A DNA stretch of 64,000 bases, from positions 1,144,501 to 1,208,500 of the forward strand of contig CANLPZ010000001.1 in NCBI GenBank assembly GCA_947493145.1. Reading direction: 5' to 3'. The position numbers and the translations under genes were made by a program. The notes beneath the pieces are model-generated. The model was not told where the DNA came from and searched no databases. It worked only from the letters and a program-made list of their open reading frames with translations. Positions 9,323-20,223 of the stretch are shown piece by piece; position 1 is the first letter of the stretch, and each line of letters opens with the position of its first letter. Origin of the DNA: an uncultured Paracoccaceae bacterium (GTDB taxonomy: Bacteria; Pseudomonadota; Alphaproteobacteria; Rhodobacterales; Rhodobacteraceae).

Positions 9323-10918
9323 TCAGTGACGGAAATGGCGCATGCCGGTAAACACCATGGCAAGACCTGCTTCGTTTGCGGCTGCAATGACTTCGTCATC
9401 GCGCATCGACCCACCAGGCTGAATAACGGCTGTCGCGCCAGCCTCAGCAGCAGTCAAAAGCCCGTCAGCAAAAGGGAAGAACGCATCAGACGCCACAACG
9501 GACCCTTGCGTTAGCGGCGTGTTCAGACCCAGCACTTCGGCCATATCTTGCGCTTTGCGAGCCGCAATTCGGGTACTGTCGACGCGGCTCATTTGGCCTG
9601 CGCCCACGCCAACAGTCGCGCCATCTTTGACATAAACAATCGCATTCGATTTAACGTGCTTGGCCACTTTCCACGCAAACAATAGGTCCTTCAACTCTGC
9701 GTCTGTTGGCTGTTTTTGCGTCACAACTTTTAGATCATCCAAACCAATGTGCCCGTTGTCTTTGTCTTGTAGTAATAGTCCACCAGAGACTTGGCGCACA
9801 GTCATCGCAGTTGCCAAAGGATCGGCTAATCCACCTGTCGTAAGCAAACGAAGGTTCTTTTTCTTTGCGAAAATGGCACGCGCGTCTTCATCTGCGTCTG
9901 GTGCGATGACGACTTCCGTAAAAATTCCTGTGATTTCTTCAGCCGTTTCAGCGTCCAACGTTTGGTTCAACGCGATAATACCACCGAACGCAGATGTGCG
10001 GTCGCAATCGAAGGCGCGTGAATAAGCCTTTTTCAAACTAGATCCTGTTGCAACGCCACACGGGTTCGCATGTTTGATAATCGCGCAAGCCGGACCATTG
10101 TCTGCTGCAAACTCACTCACTAATTCAAACGCTGCATCTGTATCGTTGATGTTGTTGTAAGACAGCTCCTTACCTTGGTGCTGCTGTGCCGTTGCAACAC
10201 CAGCGCGATCGGAACCGTCTGTGTAAAACGCCGCTTTTTGATGGGGGTTTTCACCATAGCGCAATGTCTGCGCCAGCGTACCTGCGACGGATTTACGGCG
10301 TGGCGCTGTTTCACCTAATTGACCCGCCATCCATCCAGATACAGCCGCATCATAGGCGCTGGTGCGTGAATAGGCCGTCAACGCCAACGATTGACGGAAC
10401 GCAAATGTTGTTGCCCCGTCGTGTTCATCGAGCTGTGCCATAAACGGCGCGTAATCTTCGACATCTGTGATGACGTTTACGAAACCATGGTTTTTCGCGG
10501 CCGAACGGATCATTGCAGGGCCACCAATATCGATATTTTCGATGCAGTCTTCTGGGGCCGCACCAGCTGCAACCGTGGCCTCAAAGGGATAGAGGTTAAC
10601 CACAACAAGATCGATTTGGCCAATGTTGTGTGTCTGCATCGCAGCAACGTGGTCGTCGTTGTCACGCAGGGCCAAAAGCCCACCGTGGACAACAGGGTGA
10701 AGCGTTTTCACCCGTCCATCCATCATTTCTGGAAACCCTGTTACGTCCGACACATCCAAAACAGACAAACCCGCATCGCGTAACGCCTTTGCTGTGCCAC
10801 CAGTGGACAACAATTCAACGCCTCGGGCCGCCAATGCTTGCCCCAGCTCAACTAGTCCGGTTTTGTCGGATACAGACAAAAGTGCGCGGGTTACTTTAAC
10901 AAGATCGGTCATGGTCAT
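9323..10918 (-). CDS. purH: Bifunctional AICAR transformylase / IMP cyclohydrolase
   Basis: 531 residues, the family length. N-terminal MGS-like IMP cyclohydrolase domain ([48 protein letters not shown]) and C-terminal AICAR transformylase domain ([39 protein letters not shown]). It catalyses the last two steps of IMP synthesis. AGGG precedes the start by five bases. It is 13 nt downstream of the heparinase-like gene in a minus-strand series. Confidence 0.97.
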   Translation of the reverse strand: MTMTDLVKVTRALLSVSDKTGLVELGQALAARGVELLSTGGTAKALRDAGLSVLDVSDVTGFPEMMDGRVKTLHPVVHGGLLALRDNDDHVAAMQTHNIGQIDLVVVNLYPFEATVAAGAAPEDCIENIDIGGPAMIRSAAKNHGFVNVITDVEDYAPFMAQLDEHDGATTFAFRQSLALTAYSRTSAYDAAVSGWMAGQLGETAPRRKSVAGTLAQTLRYGENPHQKAAFYTDGSDRAGVATAQQHQGKELSYNNINDTDAAFELVSEFAADNGPACAIIKHANPCGVATGSSLKKAYSRAFDCDRTSAFGGIIALNQTLDAETAEEITGIFTEVVIAPDADEDARAIFAKKKNLRLLTTGGLADPLATAMTVRQVSGGLLLQDKDNGHIGLDDLKVVTQKQPTDAELKDLLFAWKVAKHVKSNAIVYVKDGATVGVGAGQMSRVDSTRIAARKAQDMAEVLGLNTPLTQGSVVASDAFFPFADGLLTAAEAGATAVIQPGGSMRDDEVIAAANEAGLAMVFTGMRHFRH

Positions 10919-10931
10919 TGGGCCCTTTGGT

Positions 10932-12695
10932 TTAATCGGTCACTTCCAGATCGTCTTGTTTCACATCACGCAAGGCCACGGGGGTGTCCTGCGCTTTGGC
11001 CAAAGACCATCTGATGCGGCTCGCATATGACATTGCGCGAGCAGATAAAACTATCTGTTTGCTCCCACGAGGCTTTAATCGACCATTTTCCAGATAAACA
11101 GAGGGTTCTAGCGTCAATTTAGCGTTTCCATCGTGTCGAAATACCCAAACCTCTCCACTTTTTTGAACCATAGAAACCGCAGTCCCACCCATATCAAGTT
11201 GCGCTTCGACCTCTGGATGCAAATGGAATCGCAACGAATAGTCGATTCCTTGCAAACCGGTTGCGTCCATAGCGCGATCAAATCGTGCTTGGTCACCTTC
11301 TGACAAGGTGGTCAAAACGTCTTCGCCAGCAAGTGCCCGCCCATCGACCATCAAATCCAACGTTCGTGCATGTGTCAGACCGTGAGTGATTGAATATCCG
11401 TTATGCCCCATTTCCAAACGGTGACCGTCGTCCAATGTCGAGGCTTCCACCAAAACATCGCTAGGCACATCCGTCAGCAATTCACGCTTGCGTCCCAAGA
11501 TGACTTTTTCGTCCCCCAACCGCGACGAGGAATACCCTTCGATCCCCAAGGTCGAATGCGATGGCGTTGCACGCCCTGCACGCCGCCATGTTTCGCCGAA
11601 ACTTGCGCCTGAACCACAATTCACAATCAATGGGCGACGACCAGAGGTCAGTTCAAATGCCAACGTCGACGCATGACCGTTGTAAGACGCAACGCCAGAA
11701 GGAGGTGTCGCGGTGTCAACAATGATGGAGGTGCGGCCCGCCGTCATACGTGCGAACCCCATGTGCAAACCTTCGGTTCGCACTGATTTGCTGCCCGATA
11801 ACGCCAATGCATGATCCAGCCAACCGTCCAACCCGCGTCCACCGCCGTGGAATCGCGCCAAACCTCCGTCGGAATGACGTAGAGCACGAAGTGTCGGCGC
11901 AATTCGATCAATTGCCGCCATCAATGGGTCTGGGATTGTTTTGTCCGCTTCGCTGAGCGCAGATGCGGCCCATGTCAAAAGCAGGAAAACATCCAACAAC
12001 TCTTCGGGACTGCGCGTGGGAATACCGCCTTGGTCATCAACTTGCGCGTCGCATTCTTTTGACAACGCTTCGATTGCCGGTGTCACATGATCGGCCATGC
12101 CTTCGATCGAAAGCCCCGCATAGATCAAGCCAGTTAATGCCTCAAACCTTGGAAGTCCGGCACTGGCCGTTCGCCAACGTTTTGACAAAAATACCGTTTG
12201 ATGCGCGATGGATTGGTAAAAACTGTCGGATGCAGCCTTGTTTTGACCCCGCAAAATGAACAAAGCGTGGTTTGTCCAACGGATTAAACGTCGGCCTGTA
12301 AGGTCTGGTATCCATCCTTCGCCTTTGCCGCGGCCATATCGTTTGATCCAATCGAATGTCCAATCTTGGGCAATTGTTCTTGCTTTCGCATCACCAACTG
12401 CCGCCAAATCATCCAGCCAACGAAAGCCGTGAACCTCTTCCTCGAACACGTGATCAGGCGTCGGAACATCCCAAAGCAACGTTTTGGGTGCTTCGACCAG
12501 ATAACCCGCAAATAAAAAATTTCCAGCAATCAACTGACGGCCACGTGCGAAGTGACCAATCGTGCGCGGTTCAGGGTTTGAAACAAACCCCTTTGGTGTC
12601 TTTACATACGCATTTCTGCGCGCGTGATAGCGGTGCAAAGCCCGCGTTATCCGCGTTGCAATACTATTTTGTTTGGACACAGTCCGCTGCCTCAT
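10932..12695 (-). CDS. Heparinase II/III-like domain protein
   Basis: 587 residues. An alpha-helical N-terminal half ([30 protein letters not shown]) precedes a beta-rich C-terminal heparinase II/III-like domain ([56 protein letters not shown]). Rhodobacteraceae carry this gene between rsmB and purH. No signal peptide is seen, which is odd for a polysaccharide lyase, so the real substrate and location are unclear. Confidence 0.85.
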   Translation of the reverse strand: MRQRTVSKQNSIATRITRALHRYHARRNAYVKTPKGFVSNPEPRTIGHFARGRQLIAGNFLFAGYLVEAPKTLLWDVPTPDHVFEEEVHGFRWLDDLAAVGDAKARTIAQDWTFDWIKRYGRGKGEGWIPDLTGRRLIRWTNHALFILRGQNKAASDSFYQSIAHQTVFLSKRWRTASAGLPRFEALTGLIYAGLSIEGMADHVTPAIEALSKECDAQVDDQGGIPTRSPEELLDVFLLLTWAASALSEADKTIPDPLMAAIDRIAPTLRALRHSDGGLARFHGGGRGLDGWLDHALALSGSKSVRTEGLHMGFARMTAGRTSIIVDTATPPSGVASYNGHASTLAFELTSGRRPLIVNCGSGASFGETWRRAGRATPSHSTLGIEGYSSSRLGDEKVILGRKRELLTDVPSDVLVEASTLDDGHRLEMGHNGYSITHGLTHARTLDLMVDGRALAGEDVLTTLSEGDQARFDRAMDATGLQGIDYSLRFHLHPEVEAQLDMGGTAVSMVQKSGEVWVFRHDGNAKLTLEPSVYLENGRLKPRGSKQIVLSARAMSYASRIRWSLAKAQDTPVALRDVKQDDLEVTD

Positions 12696-12779
12696 CGTGC
12701 TTTGAGCATCTTTTGATTGGCAACAAGATACACAGAATCGGCGTACAAGTCACCGACGAATTACGTGCTTGGGCTGTAT

Positions 12780-14057
12780 TCAGACCGCTTTTCGCACCAT
12801 GGCGATGTAAAACCCATCCATTCCACCGTGGTCGGCCCAATAATCGGGACGCAATCGAAGACCACCCTCTTCGGTCGTCCAATCGTGTTCCACACCAGAC
12901 ACCTTCAACGCCTCTGCGTCGATTGTCGCGTCCTTAGTTCGATCAAGGAATTCCTCAATTTGGCATTCACCCTCATCTGGCAAAAGCGAACACGTACAAT
13001 AAACCAAACGCCCACCCGGTTTAAGCAAGGACCAAACATGGTTTAGCATCTGTTCTTGCAACTCAATCAAAGCACCAAATTCGGACCCATCTTTTGCATA
13101 CGCAAGATCTGAGTGGCGTCGCATAGTTCCTGTTGCGGAACACGGCGCATCAAGCAAAACCGCATCCCATCCGGCCTGAAAATATTCTAACGCATCACCA
13201 GCAACAGTTTTTGCTTTTAAACCGACACGCTCAAGGTTCTCAGACACGCGTGCCAATCTATGTTTAGAAATGTCCAAGGCCGTGACATCCGATCCAGCCG
13301 CCGCCAATTGCATTGTTTTGCCTCCAGGGGCCGCACAAACGTCGAGGATTTTTTCACCCCTTTGCGGTGACAATATCTTAACAGGTAGTGCAGCCGCTGC
13401 ATCTTGGATCCACCAATCACCGTCTGTAAATCCGTCCATCGTCGACACCTGCCCATACTCAGCAAGGCGCACGGAACCGGACGACAGAACTGTTCCTGAA
13501 ATCTGTTCCGCAACCTTCGTTGGATCGTTTTTCGCAGTCACGTCCAACGGGGCACCGACAAAATGCGCGGCTTCGATTTGTTCGATTACGGGTCGGCTGT
13601 ACGCTTGGACCAACGGACCGCGCAACCAATTTGGCATTTTCGGTATGGGCTGCTTGTTCCACGCCTCGATACCGGCCTGATCAACCTTGCGTAAAATGGC
13701 GTTCACCAAACCCTTTAACTTATGGGTTTTCTTGCCCTTGCCGGCGACCTCGACCAACGAATTTACGACACCATGCGATGCTTCTTGGTTTAGCAACAAT
13801 TCGATAACACCCAGACGCAAAATGTTTTTAGCCGTCAATCCAGGGTCACGCGCAAGAAACGGTTTGAGAACGCGGTCGGCACGATCCAACCCCCGCAAAA
13901 CATCGGATGCAAGCCGTTGTGCACGGGCGCGATCACCAGCAGACAAATGGTTCAAATCGCCACCACCCACGAGTTCGGCCATCAACCGACCTTCGCCAAT
14001 GACTTGGTCGAGCAAATAAACCGCCGCACGGCGGGGCGCGTAGCCTTGTTGGCTCAT
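12780..14057 (-). CDS. rsmB: 16S rRNA m5C methyltransferase, RsmB/NOP family
   Basis: 425 residues. NusB-like RNA-binding domain at about 1-130 (LGVIELLLNQEASHGVVNSL), then a Rossmann methyltransferase domain with SAM motif LDVCAAPGGKTMQLA, motif IV DAPCSATGTMRRHSD and motif VI VYCTCSLLPDEGE. The two motif cysteines are the catalytic pair of RNA m5C methyltransferases. It methylates position C967 (E. coli numbering) of 16S rRNA. Separated by 84 nt from the heparinase-like gene. Confidence 0.93.
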   Translation of the reverse strand: MSQQGYAPRRAAVYLLDQVIGEGRLMAELVGGGDLNHLSAGDRARAQRLASDVLRGLDRADRVLKPFLARDPGLTAKNILRLGVIELLLNQEASHGVVNSLVEVAGKGKKTHKLKGLVNAILRKVDQAGIEAWNKQPIPKMPNWLRGPLVQAYSRPVIEQIEAAHFVGAPLDVTAKNDPTKVAEQISGTVLSSGSVRLAEYGQVSTMDGFTDGDWWIQDAAAALPVKILSPQRGEKILDVCAAPGGKTMQLAAAGSDVTALDISKHRLARVSENLERVGLKAKTVAGDALEYFQAGWDAVLLDAPCSATGTMRRHSDLAYAKDGSEFGALIELQEQMLNHVWSLLKPGGRLVYCTCSLLPDEGECQIEEFLDRTKDATIDAEALKVSGVEHDWTTEEGGLRLRPDYWADHGGMDGFYIAMVRKAV

Positions 14058-14143
14058 GAAACTATCCTAATGCTTGAAGCTTTGCGCTTGGGGCGTATAT
14101 CAAGGAACACGCCCACACAAGACCATCCATCAAGGGGTTTCAC

Positions 14144-14320
14144 ATGAGCGAAACTGAAAAAGAGCTTCCACCTGCCGCACAACGGGCCTTGGCCGAAGCT
14201 GAAGAACGACGCAAAAATGCCAAAGCTAAGGATTTGCCATTAGAGCTTGGCGGACGTGATGGCCCTGAACCCGTTCGATTTGGGGATTGGGAAAAAAAGG
14301 GGATCGCTGTCGATTTCTGA
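14144..14320 (+). CDS. DUF1674 / SDHAF4-like succinate dehydrogenase assembly factor
   Basis: 58 residues, starting at ATG 14144 six bases after AAGGGG. The C-terminal signature GGRDGPEPVRFGDWEKKG ending in VDF is the hallmark of DUF1674/SDHAF4. In mitochondria and alphaproteobacteria this family binds flavinylated SdhA and protects it before the complex is assembled. The N-terminal half is charged and helical. It is divergent from rsmB, and its stop lies 1 nt from the end of the convergent secreted-protein gene. No sdh genes are in the window. Confidence 0.85.
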   Translation: MSETEKELPPAAQRALAEAEERRKNAKAKDLPLELGGRDGPEPVRFGDWEKKGIAVDF

Positions 14321-14321
14321 T

Positions 14322-14675
14322 CTATCTCAGATCAAAATCCGCAAAATCGCCGGTACCTTTGTCTGATTGGAAACGAATTGTGTTGCCATTTACGGCAACC
14401 GCTTGGCAATTATAACCCAATTCCCGCTTTCCCCAGAACAGATCACGACAAAAATATCCGTCGATCCATTTCCAGTTGCCTGTCACAGCAAGCTTTGCAC
14501 CTGTTCCGACGATTTCGCCAGCCGTTGAAACGCGCAGCTTAATCAATGGCCGCACAAGTGTTTTTCCGTCAATGACTTCCGAAAACTCCTTGGCTTGCTT
14601 AATTTGGATAAATTCACCTGCTCCAGCGACCTGAGCAAATGTCAAAAACACGAACAAAGAAAAAAGACGTTTCAT
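14322..14675 (-). CDS. Small secreted protein of unknown function
   Basis: 117 residues with a signal peptide (MKRLFSLFVFLTFAQVAGA). The mature part has a GEFIQIKQAKEF start, a central TGNWKWIDGYFCRDLFWGK and a second cysteine in LGYNCQAV, so one periplasmic disulfide is likely. No enzyme motif is visible. It lies 67 nt downstream of dapB on the same strand. Similar proteins occur beside dapB in related bacteria, but it contains no dapB motifs. Confidence 0.75.
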   Translation of the reverse strand: MKRLFSLFVFLTFAQVAGAGEFIQIKQAKEFSEVIDGKTLVRPLIKLRVSTAGEIVGTGAKLAVTGNWKWIDGYFCRDLFWGKRELGYNCQAVAVNGNTIRFQSDKGTGDFADFDLR

Positions 14676-14742
14676 AGCTGACCAAACAATAGGGTTTAGT
14701 CAGTTTACGAATACCGCAACAGTTTGGATCAGTTTTAAATGA

Positions 14743-15552
14743 TCAAAGCCCCAAAACATCCATCATGTCATATTCACCCGGCGCTTTGTCTTGGCCCCAA
14801 AGTGCCGCTTTCAACGCGCCACGCGCGAAAATCGCGCGATCCGTCGCAACATGGCGCAGAATGATCCGCTCACCAGCCGCCGCGAACAAAACATCATGTT
14901 CGCCCACGATGTCGCCGCCACGTATGGCCGTAAACCCGATATCGCCTTTTTTTCGCGCACCGGTAATTCCGTCACGTCCACTGTCGGTTACCGATTTCAA
15001 ATCCACACCGCGCCCGTCGGCGGCAGCTTGCCCCAACATCAAGGCCGTTCCTGAAGGCGCATCGACTTTTTTGTTGTGGTGCGCTTCGATCACTTCGATA
15101 TCAAAATCGTCATCCAATGCGGCGGCGACCTTTTCCGTCAATTTCGTCAACAGATTCACGCCAAGGGACATATTGCCCGCGCGTACGATTACAGCATGTC
15201 GCGCGGCTGGTCCCAGCTTTGACAAATGATCATCCGTCATTCCGGTTGTACCAATCACATGAACCGCGCGCGCCTGCGCACAAAGCCCAGCAAATTCGAC
15301 CGTGGCGTCAGGCGCAGTAAAATCAATCACGGCTTGCGCTTTGGCAAAAGCTTCCAAGGCATCGTCTGTTACGATCACACCAATTTCAGCCCCGCCCATT
15401 GCGACACCTATGTCTTGGCCAACCCATTCGTGGCCCGTGCGTTCGACGCAACCAACAAGCTTGGCCTTCTCTGACTCCACCACCGTTTTGATTAACATTT
15501 GTCCCATGCGGCCAGAGGCCCCAGTGATCACAATTCCAGGTAGGTCAGTCAT
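14743..15552 (-). CDS. dapB: 4-hydroxy-tetrahydrodipicolinate reductase
   Basis: 269 residues. NAD(P)-binding motif [12 protein letters not shown] at the N-terminus, the central [14 protein letters not shown], and the substrate-binding and catalytic motif [19 protein letters not shown], all diagnostic of DapB. It works in the diaminopimelate/lysine pathway that feeds peptidoglycan synthesis. It is divergent from rbfA with a 96-nt intergenic space. Confidence 0.97.
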   Translation of the reverse strand: MTDLPGIVITGASGRMGQMLIKTVVESEKAKLVGCVERTGHEWVGQDIGVAMGGAEIGVIVTDDALEAFAKAQAVIDFTAPDATVEFAGLCAQARAVHVIGTTGMTDDHLSKLGPAARHAVIVRAGNMSLGVNLLTKLTEKVAAALDDDFDIEVIEAHHNKKVDAPSGTALMLGQAAADGRGVDLKSVTDSGRDGITGARKKGDIGFTAIRGGDIVGEHDVLFAAAGERIILRHVATDRAIFARGALKAALWGQDKAPGEYDMMDVLGL

Positions 15553-15648
15553 GTCTTAGCTCCATTTGATCCCTTTCCTTTAGCCAACCTTTGCGCATTG
15601 TGCAAAGCCTCGCTTGGCAAGACCGGCGAAGCCGCTTACATGTGGCCC

Positions 15649-16044
15649 ATGGCTAAGAACAAATTTCATGATGGACCCGGACCGTCCCAGCGCCAATTGC
15701 GCGTGGGGGAATTGATCCGTCGCACGTTGTCAGAGGTGTTAACTCGCGGTGACGTCCACGATCCCGACCTGAACCGTATCCCGATCACAGTCGGCGAAGT
15801 CCGCACCTCTCCCGATCTGAAAATCGCAACCGCATATGTGTTACCGCTGGGCGGGCAAGGCGCTGAAGAAGCACTGGAAGCCCTACGCCGCAACAAATCT
15901 GAAATACGGCGATTGGTGAACAAAAAGCTCGCGTTGAAATTTTCTCCCGATTTGCGATTTCAAATCGACAACACATTCGACCAAATGGACGAAACGCGTC
16001 GCTTGTTTGCTGACGAACACGTTCGGCAGGATTTGGACGATTGA
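15649..16044 (+). CDS. rbfA: Ribosome-binding factor A
   Basis: 131 residues from the ATG at 15649 ([20 protein letters not shown]). KH-type single domain with [20 protein letters not shown] and the C-terminal [15 protein letters not shown], both typical. It binds the 30S subunit during 16S maturation. In-frame starts upstream (15598 TTG, 15640 ATG) lack a ribosome-binding site and exceed family length. Its stop overlaps the TTG start of the next gene by 4 nt. Confidence 0.93.
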   Translation: MAKNKFHDGPGPSQRQLRVGELIRRTLSEVLTRGDVHDPDLNRIPITVGEVRTSPDLKIATAYVLPLGGQGAEEALEALRRNKSEIRRLVNKKLALKFSPDLRFQIDNTFDQMDETRRLFADEHVRQDLDD

Positions 16045-16769
16045 TCCGTAGTTTCGTCTTCTGCCTGTTTGCCTTTGCGGCGCCAGCTTTTGCAACCGAA
16101 TGCAAGGACGTCACATACACGGGCAATTCATACACTATCTGCGAAGTCGATTTACCGTCAGATGATTTGCGTCTGTTCCATAGCGACCAAAACGAACAGG
16201 TGTACGGGCATTTCGCGGAATTAAAACGCGCGTTTCCAGATGATGAATTGGTATTCGCGATGAATGCCGGCATGTATCATGATGATCGCCGGCCTGTTGG
16301 TCATTATTTGGAAAACGGTATCCAAAAAATGCGCGTTGTCCCCAATGCAGGACCAGGAAATTTTGGGCTGCTTCCAAATGGGGTTTTTTGTTTTGGCCCA
16401 GATTTCGCTCATGTAATCGAAACATTACGTTTCTTAGATAAAAAACCGGATTGCCCATATGCAAGCCAATCTGGCCCGATGTTAGTGGTCGACGGCGAAT
16501 TGCATCCAAAATTTCTACCTGACGGCACGTCAAAGAATATTCGCAATGGCGTTGGAACCACCGCTGATGGAACAACGGCCATCTTTGCGATTTCAAACAA
16601 CAGCGTGAATTTTTACGACTTTGGCAGTTTGTTTCGTGATTACCTAAACCTGCCGCAAGCGCTGTATTTCGACGGTCGCGTTTCACGATTGCACGCCTTA
16701 GATTTGAACAGATCAGATGGAGGCGTCGCAATGGGTCCGATTGTCGGGGTCTTGAAATCTGACAATTGA
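16041..16769 (+). CDS. Secreted phosphodiester glycosidase-family protein
   Basis: 242 residues, starting with TTG overlapping the rbfA stop (TTGA) and with AGGA upstream. Signal peptide [18 protein letters not shown]. The NAGPA/DUF2233 fold is seen in [48 protein letters not shown] and [14 protein letters not shown]. The family includes mammalian N-acetylglucosamine-1-phosphodiester glycosidase; bacterial members act on cell-surface glycans, though the substrate here is unknown. The rbfA / glycosidase / truB order is a known Rhodobacteraceae arrangement. Confidence 0.85.
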   Translation: MIRSFVFCLFAFAAPAFATECKDVTYTGNSYTICEVDLPSDDLRLFHSDQNEQVYGHFAELKRAFPDDELVFAMNAGMYHDDRRPVGHYLENGIQKMRVVPNAGPGNFGLLPNGVFCFGPDFAHVIETLRFLDKKPDCPYASQSGPMLVVDGELHPKFLPDGTSKNIRNGVGTTADGTTAIFAISNNSVNFYDFGSLFRDYLNLPQALYFDGRVSRLHALDLNRSDGGVAMGPIVGVLKSDN

Positions 16770-16822
16770 CGCATTGATTTTCGCGCTGTATCTGCGCGCT
16801 TTCACGGTTCAAGAGGCATTCA

Positions 16823-17731
16823 ATGGCACGCAAACGTAAAGGTCGCGACATTTCTGGCTGGTTGGTCTTAGACAAACCCGCAGGCGTTACATCAACCGCT
16901 GTCGTGAACAAAGTCAAATGGGCCATGGATGCAAAAAAAGCGGGACATGCCGGGACCTTGGACCCTGATGCCACCGGTGTTCTTGCAGTTGCGCTTGGCG
17001 AGGCGACGAAAACTGTTCCCTATATCACAGATGCTCTAAAGGCTTACCGTTTCACAGTACGTTTGGGTCAGGCAACAAACACCGACGATGCAGAGGGCGA
17101 GGTTATTGCCTCATCTGAATTGCGCCCAACGGACGATGAAATCAAAGCTGCACTTGGCGCTTTTGTTGGCGACATCCAACAAATTCCACCAAAGTTTTCG
17201 GCGGTAAAGATTGATGGGCAACGTGCTTACAAACTCGCCCGCGCGGGCGAGGAGGTCGAGATTGAACCACGCCCTCTTTGGGTTGAGGAATTGACAATGA
17301 TCGATCGCGAAGACGGCGATCATGTCACGTTAGAAATGGCATGCGGCAAAGGCGGCTATGTGCGTTCCATCGCGCGTGACTTGGGGGTCGCCTTGGGATG
17401 TTATGGTCATGTTCGTGAATTGCGCCGCATTTGGTCGGGACCGTTTGAGATCATCGATTGTTTGGAATTCGACCTGTTGGATAAACATGCAAAGACAGGT
17501 GAATTGGACCAATTTTTGTTCCCCGTCGAAACGGGCTTAGACGGGCTGCCGCAAGTTTTGGTCAACGATGTGTCGGTCACACGACTACGTAACGGCAACC
17601 CCGCACCGGTCGTGCCAATGGACGATATCGAATTTGGTTACGAATGTTGGGCAAGCCACGACGGCCAGCCTGTAGCGGTTGGTATCTACAAAGCTGGGGA
17701 GCTTCATCCCTCTCGTGTTTTCAACCTTTAA
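16823..17731 (+). CDS. truB: tRNA pseudouridine(55) synthase
   Basis: 302 residues. The catalytic aspartate is in [18 protein letters not shown]. Other TruB signatures are [14 protein letters not shown] at the start, [20 protein letters not shown] and [12 protein letters not shown]. It forms pseudouridine 55 in the T loop of tRNAs. The stop overlaps by 4 nt the stop of the convergent VOC gene. Confidence 0.96.
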   Translation: MARKRKGRDISGWLVLDKPAGVTSTAVVNKVKWAMDAKKAGHAGTLDPDATGVLAVALGEATKTVPYITDALKAYRFTVRLGQATNTDDAEGEVIASSELRPTDDEIKAALGAFVGDIQQIPPKFSAVKIDGQRAYKLARAGEEVEIEPRPLWVEELTMIDREDGDHVTLEMACGKGGYVRSIARDLGVALGCYGHVRELRRIWSGPFEIIDCLEFDLLDKHAKTGELDQFLFPVETGLDGLPQVLVNDVSVTRLRNGNPAPVVPMDDIEFGYECWASHDGQPVAVGIYKAGELHPSRVFNL

Positions 17732-18096
17732 CGATGTTGATCGATTAAGATTGGATTTCCATCAGGATCCGTCACAACGAAACTGGCTGGTCCCTCGGCA
17801 CCGCCTTGTTCCTGTTCAATTGCAATGCCATTCTGCGCCAGCGAGGATTTAATGGTGCGGACATCATCAAAAGGATTTGTTTCGCCAGCATTTTGGTCCC
17901 AACCGGGGTTAAAGGTCAGCATTGGTTTCTCAAACATACCTTGAAACAGCCCAACAAGAGTTTCGCCTGACTTCATAATGGCAAACCCATGGTCATCACT
18001 CCCTCCGAACCGTTCGAATCCTAATTTTTCGTAAAAGGTGATGGACACCGCCAAATCTTTCACTGGTAAACTAATTGAAAACGCGCCGAGTTTCAT
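17728..18096 (-). CDS. VOC (glyoxalase/bleomycin-resistance fold) protein
   Basis: 122 residues. One vicinal-oxygen-chelate domain: [20 protein letters not shown] starts the first beta-alpha module and [16 protein letters not shown] ends the second. Likely a small metal-dependent enzyme or ligand-binding protein; the substrate cannot be read from the sequence. Convergent with truB (4-nt overlap). Confidence 0.85.
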   Translation of the reverse strand: MKLGAFSISLPVKDLAVSITFYEKLGFERFGGSDDHGFAIMKSGETLVGLFQGMFEKPMLTFNPGWDQNAGETNPFDDVRTIKSSLAQNGIAIEQEQGGAEGPASFVVTDPDGNPILIDQHR

Positions 18097-18137
18097 TTGT
18101 CTTCCTTTCCTTGTTCTAATAACCGTATACCACAGAA

Positions 18138-18644
18138 ATGATCATTCGAACTCATGTTAAAGACGACGCGCCGTCGACCGCAGAATATTCCGACTGCGAA
18201 AATTACCGTTATGCGCTAACGCGTGTGTGGGATAGTGCGGGACAAAAAGTAATGTTTGTCATGCTCAACCCGTCCACGGCGACTGAGGTTCAAAATGACC
18301 CAACTGTCGAACGTTGCGAAAGGCGCGCCCGTGCATTGGGTTTCGGCGCATTCCGTGTAACCAATATTTTTGCATGGCGCGACACCGACCCATTCAAAAT
18401 GCGAAAAGCTAGGGAACCCGTTGGTCCTTTAAATGATAAGGCAATTCAGGATGGCTGCGAATGGGCAGATTTGATTGTTGCGGCGTGGGGGACACACGGC
18501 GAACACTTGGGGCGTGGGGCGTTTGTCGAAAAATTGCTGCGCGAAACGACGACGCCGATTCACCATCTTGGCCTTTCAAAAGCGGGGCACCCCAAACACC
18601 CGCTCTATATTGCCTACAGCCAACAACCGATGCTTTGGGATTGA
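18138..18644 (+). CDS. DUF1643 domain protein
   Basis: 168 residues. The conserved core VMFVMLNPSTATEVQNDPTV, ALGFGAFRVTNIFAWRDTDP and DLIVAAWGTHGEH is diagnostic of DUF1643, a family of unknown biochemistry common in proteobacteria and phages. Cytoplasmic, with no signal or membrane segment. The 41-nt gap to the divergent VOC gene suggests a shared promoter region. Confidence 0.85.
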   Translation: MIIRTHVKDDAPSTAEYSDCENYRYALTRVWDSAGQKVMFVMLNPSTATEVQNDPTVERCERRARALGFGAFRVTNIFAWRDTDPFKMRKAREPVGPLNDKAIQDGCEWADLIVAAWGTHGEHLGRGAFVEKLLRETTTPIHHLGLSKAGHPKHPLYIAYSQQPMLWD

Positions 18645-18738
18645 ATCTAATTTTCGCCAACATCGCATCGAATTAACCAAACATTCTAGTTCTTAGAGCC
18701 TTTGGATCCTTGTCCTGTTAACCTGATATCTGGGGGTA

Positions 18739-19638
18739 TTGGGTACGTTTGCATCGACGATTGCGCGGATTGGGATATTTATGATTGGTTTGCTTGGATT
18801 ATTTGGCGTTGCAATGATGGCGATGGGTTTGGTGTTGGATACCCCAGAGGATGACGAACCAGAATCGCCTAAAATAGAACCGGAAGATGACCCAACGCTC
18901 AACGGGACCGCTGGTGACGACTTTATTCACGGCGATGATACAGACAACACGGTCAATGGCCTTGACGGGGCCGATTATATCGAAACGTTCGAGGGGAACG
19001 ACACAGTATTCGGTGGAACCGGAAACGACATTGTTCATGGCGAGGATGGTGACGACATCATTCACGGCAACGATGGCAATGATCAGCTTTTTGGTCACAA
19101 TAATTCCGATACCCTTTATGGCGGGGCTGGGAATGACGCATTGATTGGGGCAGACGGGAACGATTTGCTCGACGGCGGCGCCGACGACGATCAGATGTTA
19201 GGCGGTCAAGGCAACGACACGATGATTGGCGGAATGGGACATGATACCCTAAACGGCGGCATTGGTGACGACACTTTAGATGGACGCGTATTCTCAGAAT
19301 CAGGTCTGGACATCGATGATCGCGACTTTTTGAATGGTGGACAGGGCAACGACACCTTGATCGGCGGCGCACACGACAATCTGCACGGTGGAACGGGTGA
19401 GGATGAATTCGTTGTCGGGGATTGGAACCTTGAAAACGGACCAGCAAACATCGAAGACTTCAACGCCTCGGACGACGAAATTGTCGTTTATTATGAAGGG
19501 ACTGACCCAAACATTGCACTGGAAATCGATCCCCAGAATGAGGAACAAACCCTTCTAACGATGAACGGCGAACTAATTGCGACGATTCAAACCGACGACG
19601 TCTTGGAAGCCAGCGCAATCCGGTTGATCCCGTCGTAA
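18739..19638 (+). CDS. Membrane-anchored calcium-binding RTX-repeat protein
   Basis: 299 residues, starting TTG 18739 just after GGGGG; ATG 18781 is an alternative. One hydrophobic segment (residues 12-32) is followed by an acidic stretch (DTPEDDEPESPKIEPEDDP) and then about ten glycine-aspartate nonapeptides (GGxGNDxxx type) from about residue 50 to 220. A C-terminal beta domain (NIEDFNASDDEIVVYYEG) follows. The repeats should form a calcium-bound parallel beta-roll. There is no adjacent type I secretion gene, and the N-terminal anchor argues for cell-surface or periplasmic display rather than a released toxin. Confidence 0.83.
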   Translation: MGTFASTIARIGIFMIGLLGLFGVAMMAMGLVLDTPEDDEPESPKIEPEDDPTLNGTAGDDFIHGDDTDNTVNGLDGADYIETFEGNDTVFGGTGNDIVHGEDGDDIIHGNDGNDQLFGHNNSDTLYGGAGNDALIGADGNDLLDGGADDDQMLGGQGNDTMIGGMGHDTLNGGIGDDTLDGRVFSESGLDIDDRDFLNGGQGNDTLIGGAHDNLHGGTGEDEFVVGDWNLENGPANIEDFNASDDEIVVYYEGTDPNIALEIDPQNEEQTLLTMNGELIATIQTDDVLEASAIRLIPS

Positions 19639-19694
19639 TAACGCCAAAGTATTTTTCTTTTCTTTTTCAGAAAAACCGCCTATACGCGCGCATC

Positions 19695-19711
19695 TGTCGG
19701 TGTTTCCGACA
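19695..19711 (+). promoter_or_regulatory. Stem-loop in rpsO leader
   Basis: A perfect 6-bp stem (TGTCGG / CCGACA, loop TGTTT) about 70 nt ahead of rpsO, in a 140-nt leader with little else. S15 represses its own mRNA through leader structures in several bacterial groups, so this could be part of such an element, but no sequestration of the ribosome-binding site (AAGGAG at about 19768) could be folded by eye. Confidence 0.35.
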
Positions 19712-19779
19712 CCTCCACGGGCTTTGCTGGACGACATCCCGGCTTGTGCCATAACCCTTAACCTTTGAAGGAGACCCCG

Positions 19780-20049
19780 ATGTCGATTACTGCTGATGAA
19801 AAAGCACGCCTAATGAAAGAATTCGCAACCAAAGAAGGCGACACAGGTTCGCCGGAAGTTCAGGTTGCTATCCTTTCATCACGCATCGCAACTTTGACTG
19901 AGCACTTCAAAACTCACAAAAAAGACAACCACGGTCGTCGTGGGCTTTTGAAAATGGTTGCTCAACGTCGCAAACTTTTGGACTACACAAAAGCAAAAGA
20001 CGAAGCGCGTTACCAAGACCTGATTAAACGTCTCGGACTACGTCGCTAA
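19780..20049 (+). CDS. rpsO: 30S ribosomal protein S15
   Basis: 89 residues, exactly the family length, from ATG 19780 after an AAGGAG site. Signatures: [39 protein letters not shown] and [20 protein letters not shown]. Binds the central domain of 16S rRNA early in 30S assembly. In relatives pnp usually follows directly; here pnp is about 6 kb away. Confidence 0.97.
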   Translation: MSITADEKARLMKEFATKEGDTGSPEVQVAILSSRIATLTEHFKTHKKDNHGRRGLLKMVAQRRKLLDYTKAKDEARYQDLIKRLGLRR

Positions 20050-20073
20050 TCATTTCGACGTTTCGGAAATCAA

Positions 20074-20103
20074 AACGCTCGCGATTTCGCGGGCGTTTTT
20101 TTT
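20074..20103 (+). terminator. Rho-independent terminator of rpsO
   Basis: GC-rich hairpin (AACGCTCGCGA / TCGCGGGCGTT, loop TT) followed by eight T, 25 nt after the rpsO stop. It ends the rpsO transcript, so pnp must have its own promoter here. Confidence 0.9.
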
Positions 20104-20223
20104 GACACGGCAAATTATTGCCAAAAACCAAGTCACCAACATTTTCCCGTATCGCATCCGTTAGAATATCGCGATCCTTAGATCAGTTCGATTTTGTGGT
20201 CCGCAATTTTGGCGGGTATGGGT

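Noticed and set aside
16135..16974. 279-codon minus-strand open frame across the glycosidase gene and the start of truB
   Set aside because: Runs opposite two recognised genes, has no motif, and crosses their boundary.
18739..19638. RTX cytotoxin with type I secretion
   Set aside because: N-terminal anchor, small size, no pore-forming domain and no HlyB/HlyD/TolC genes in reach.
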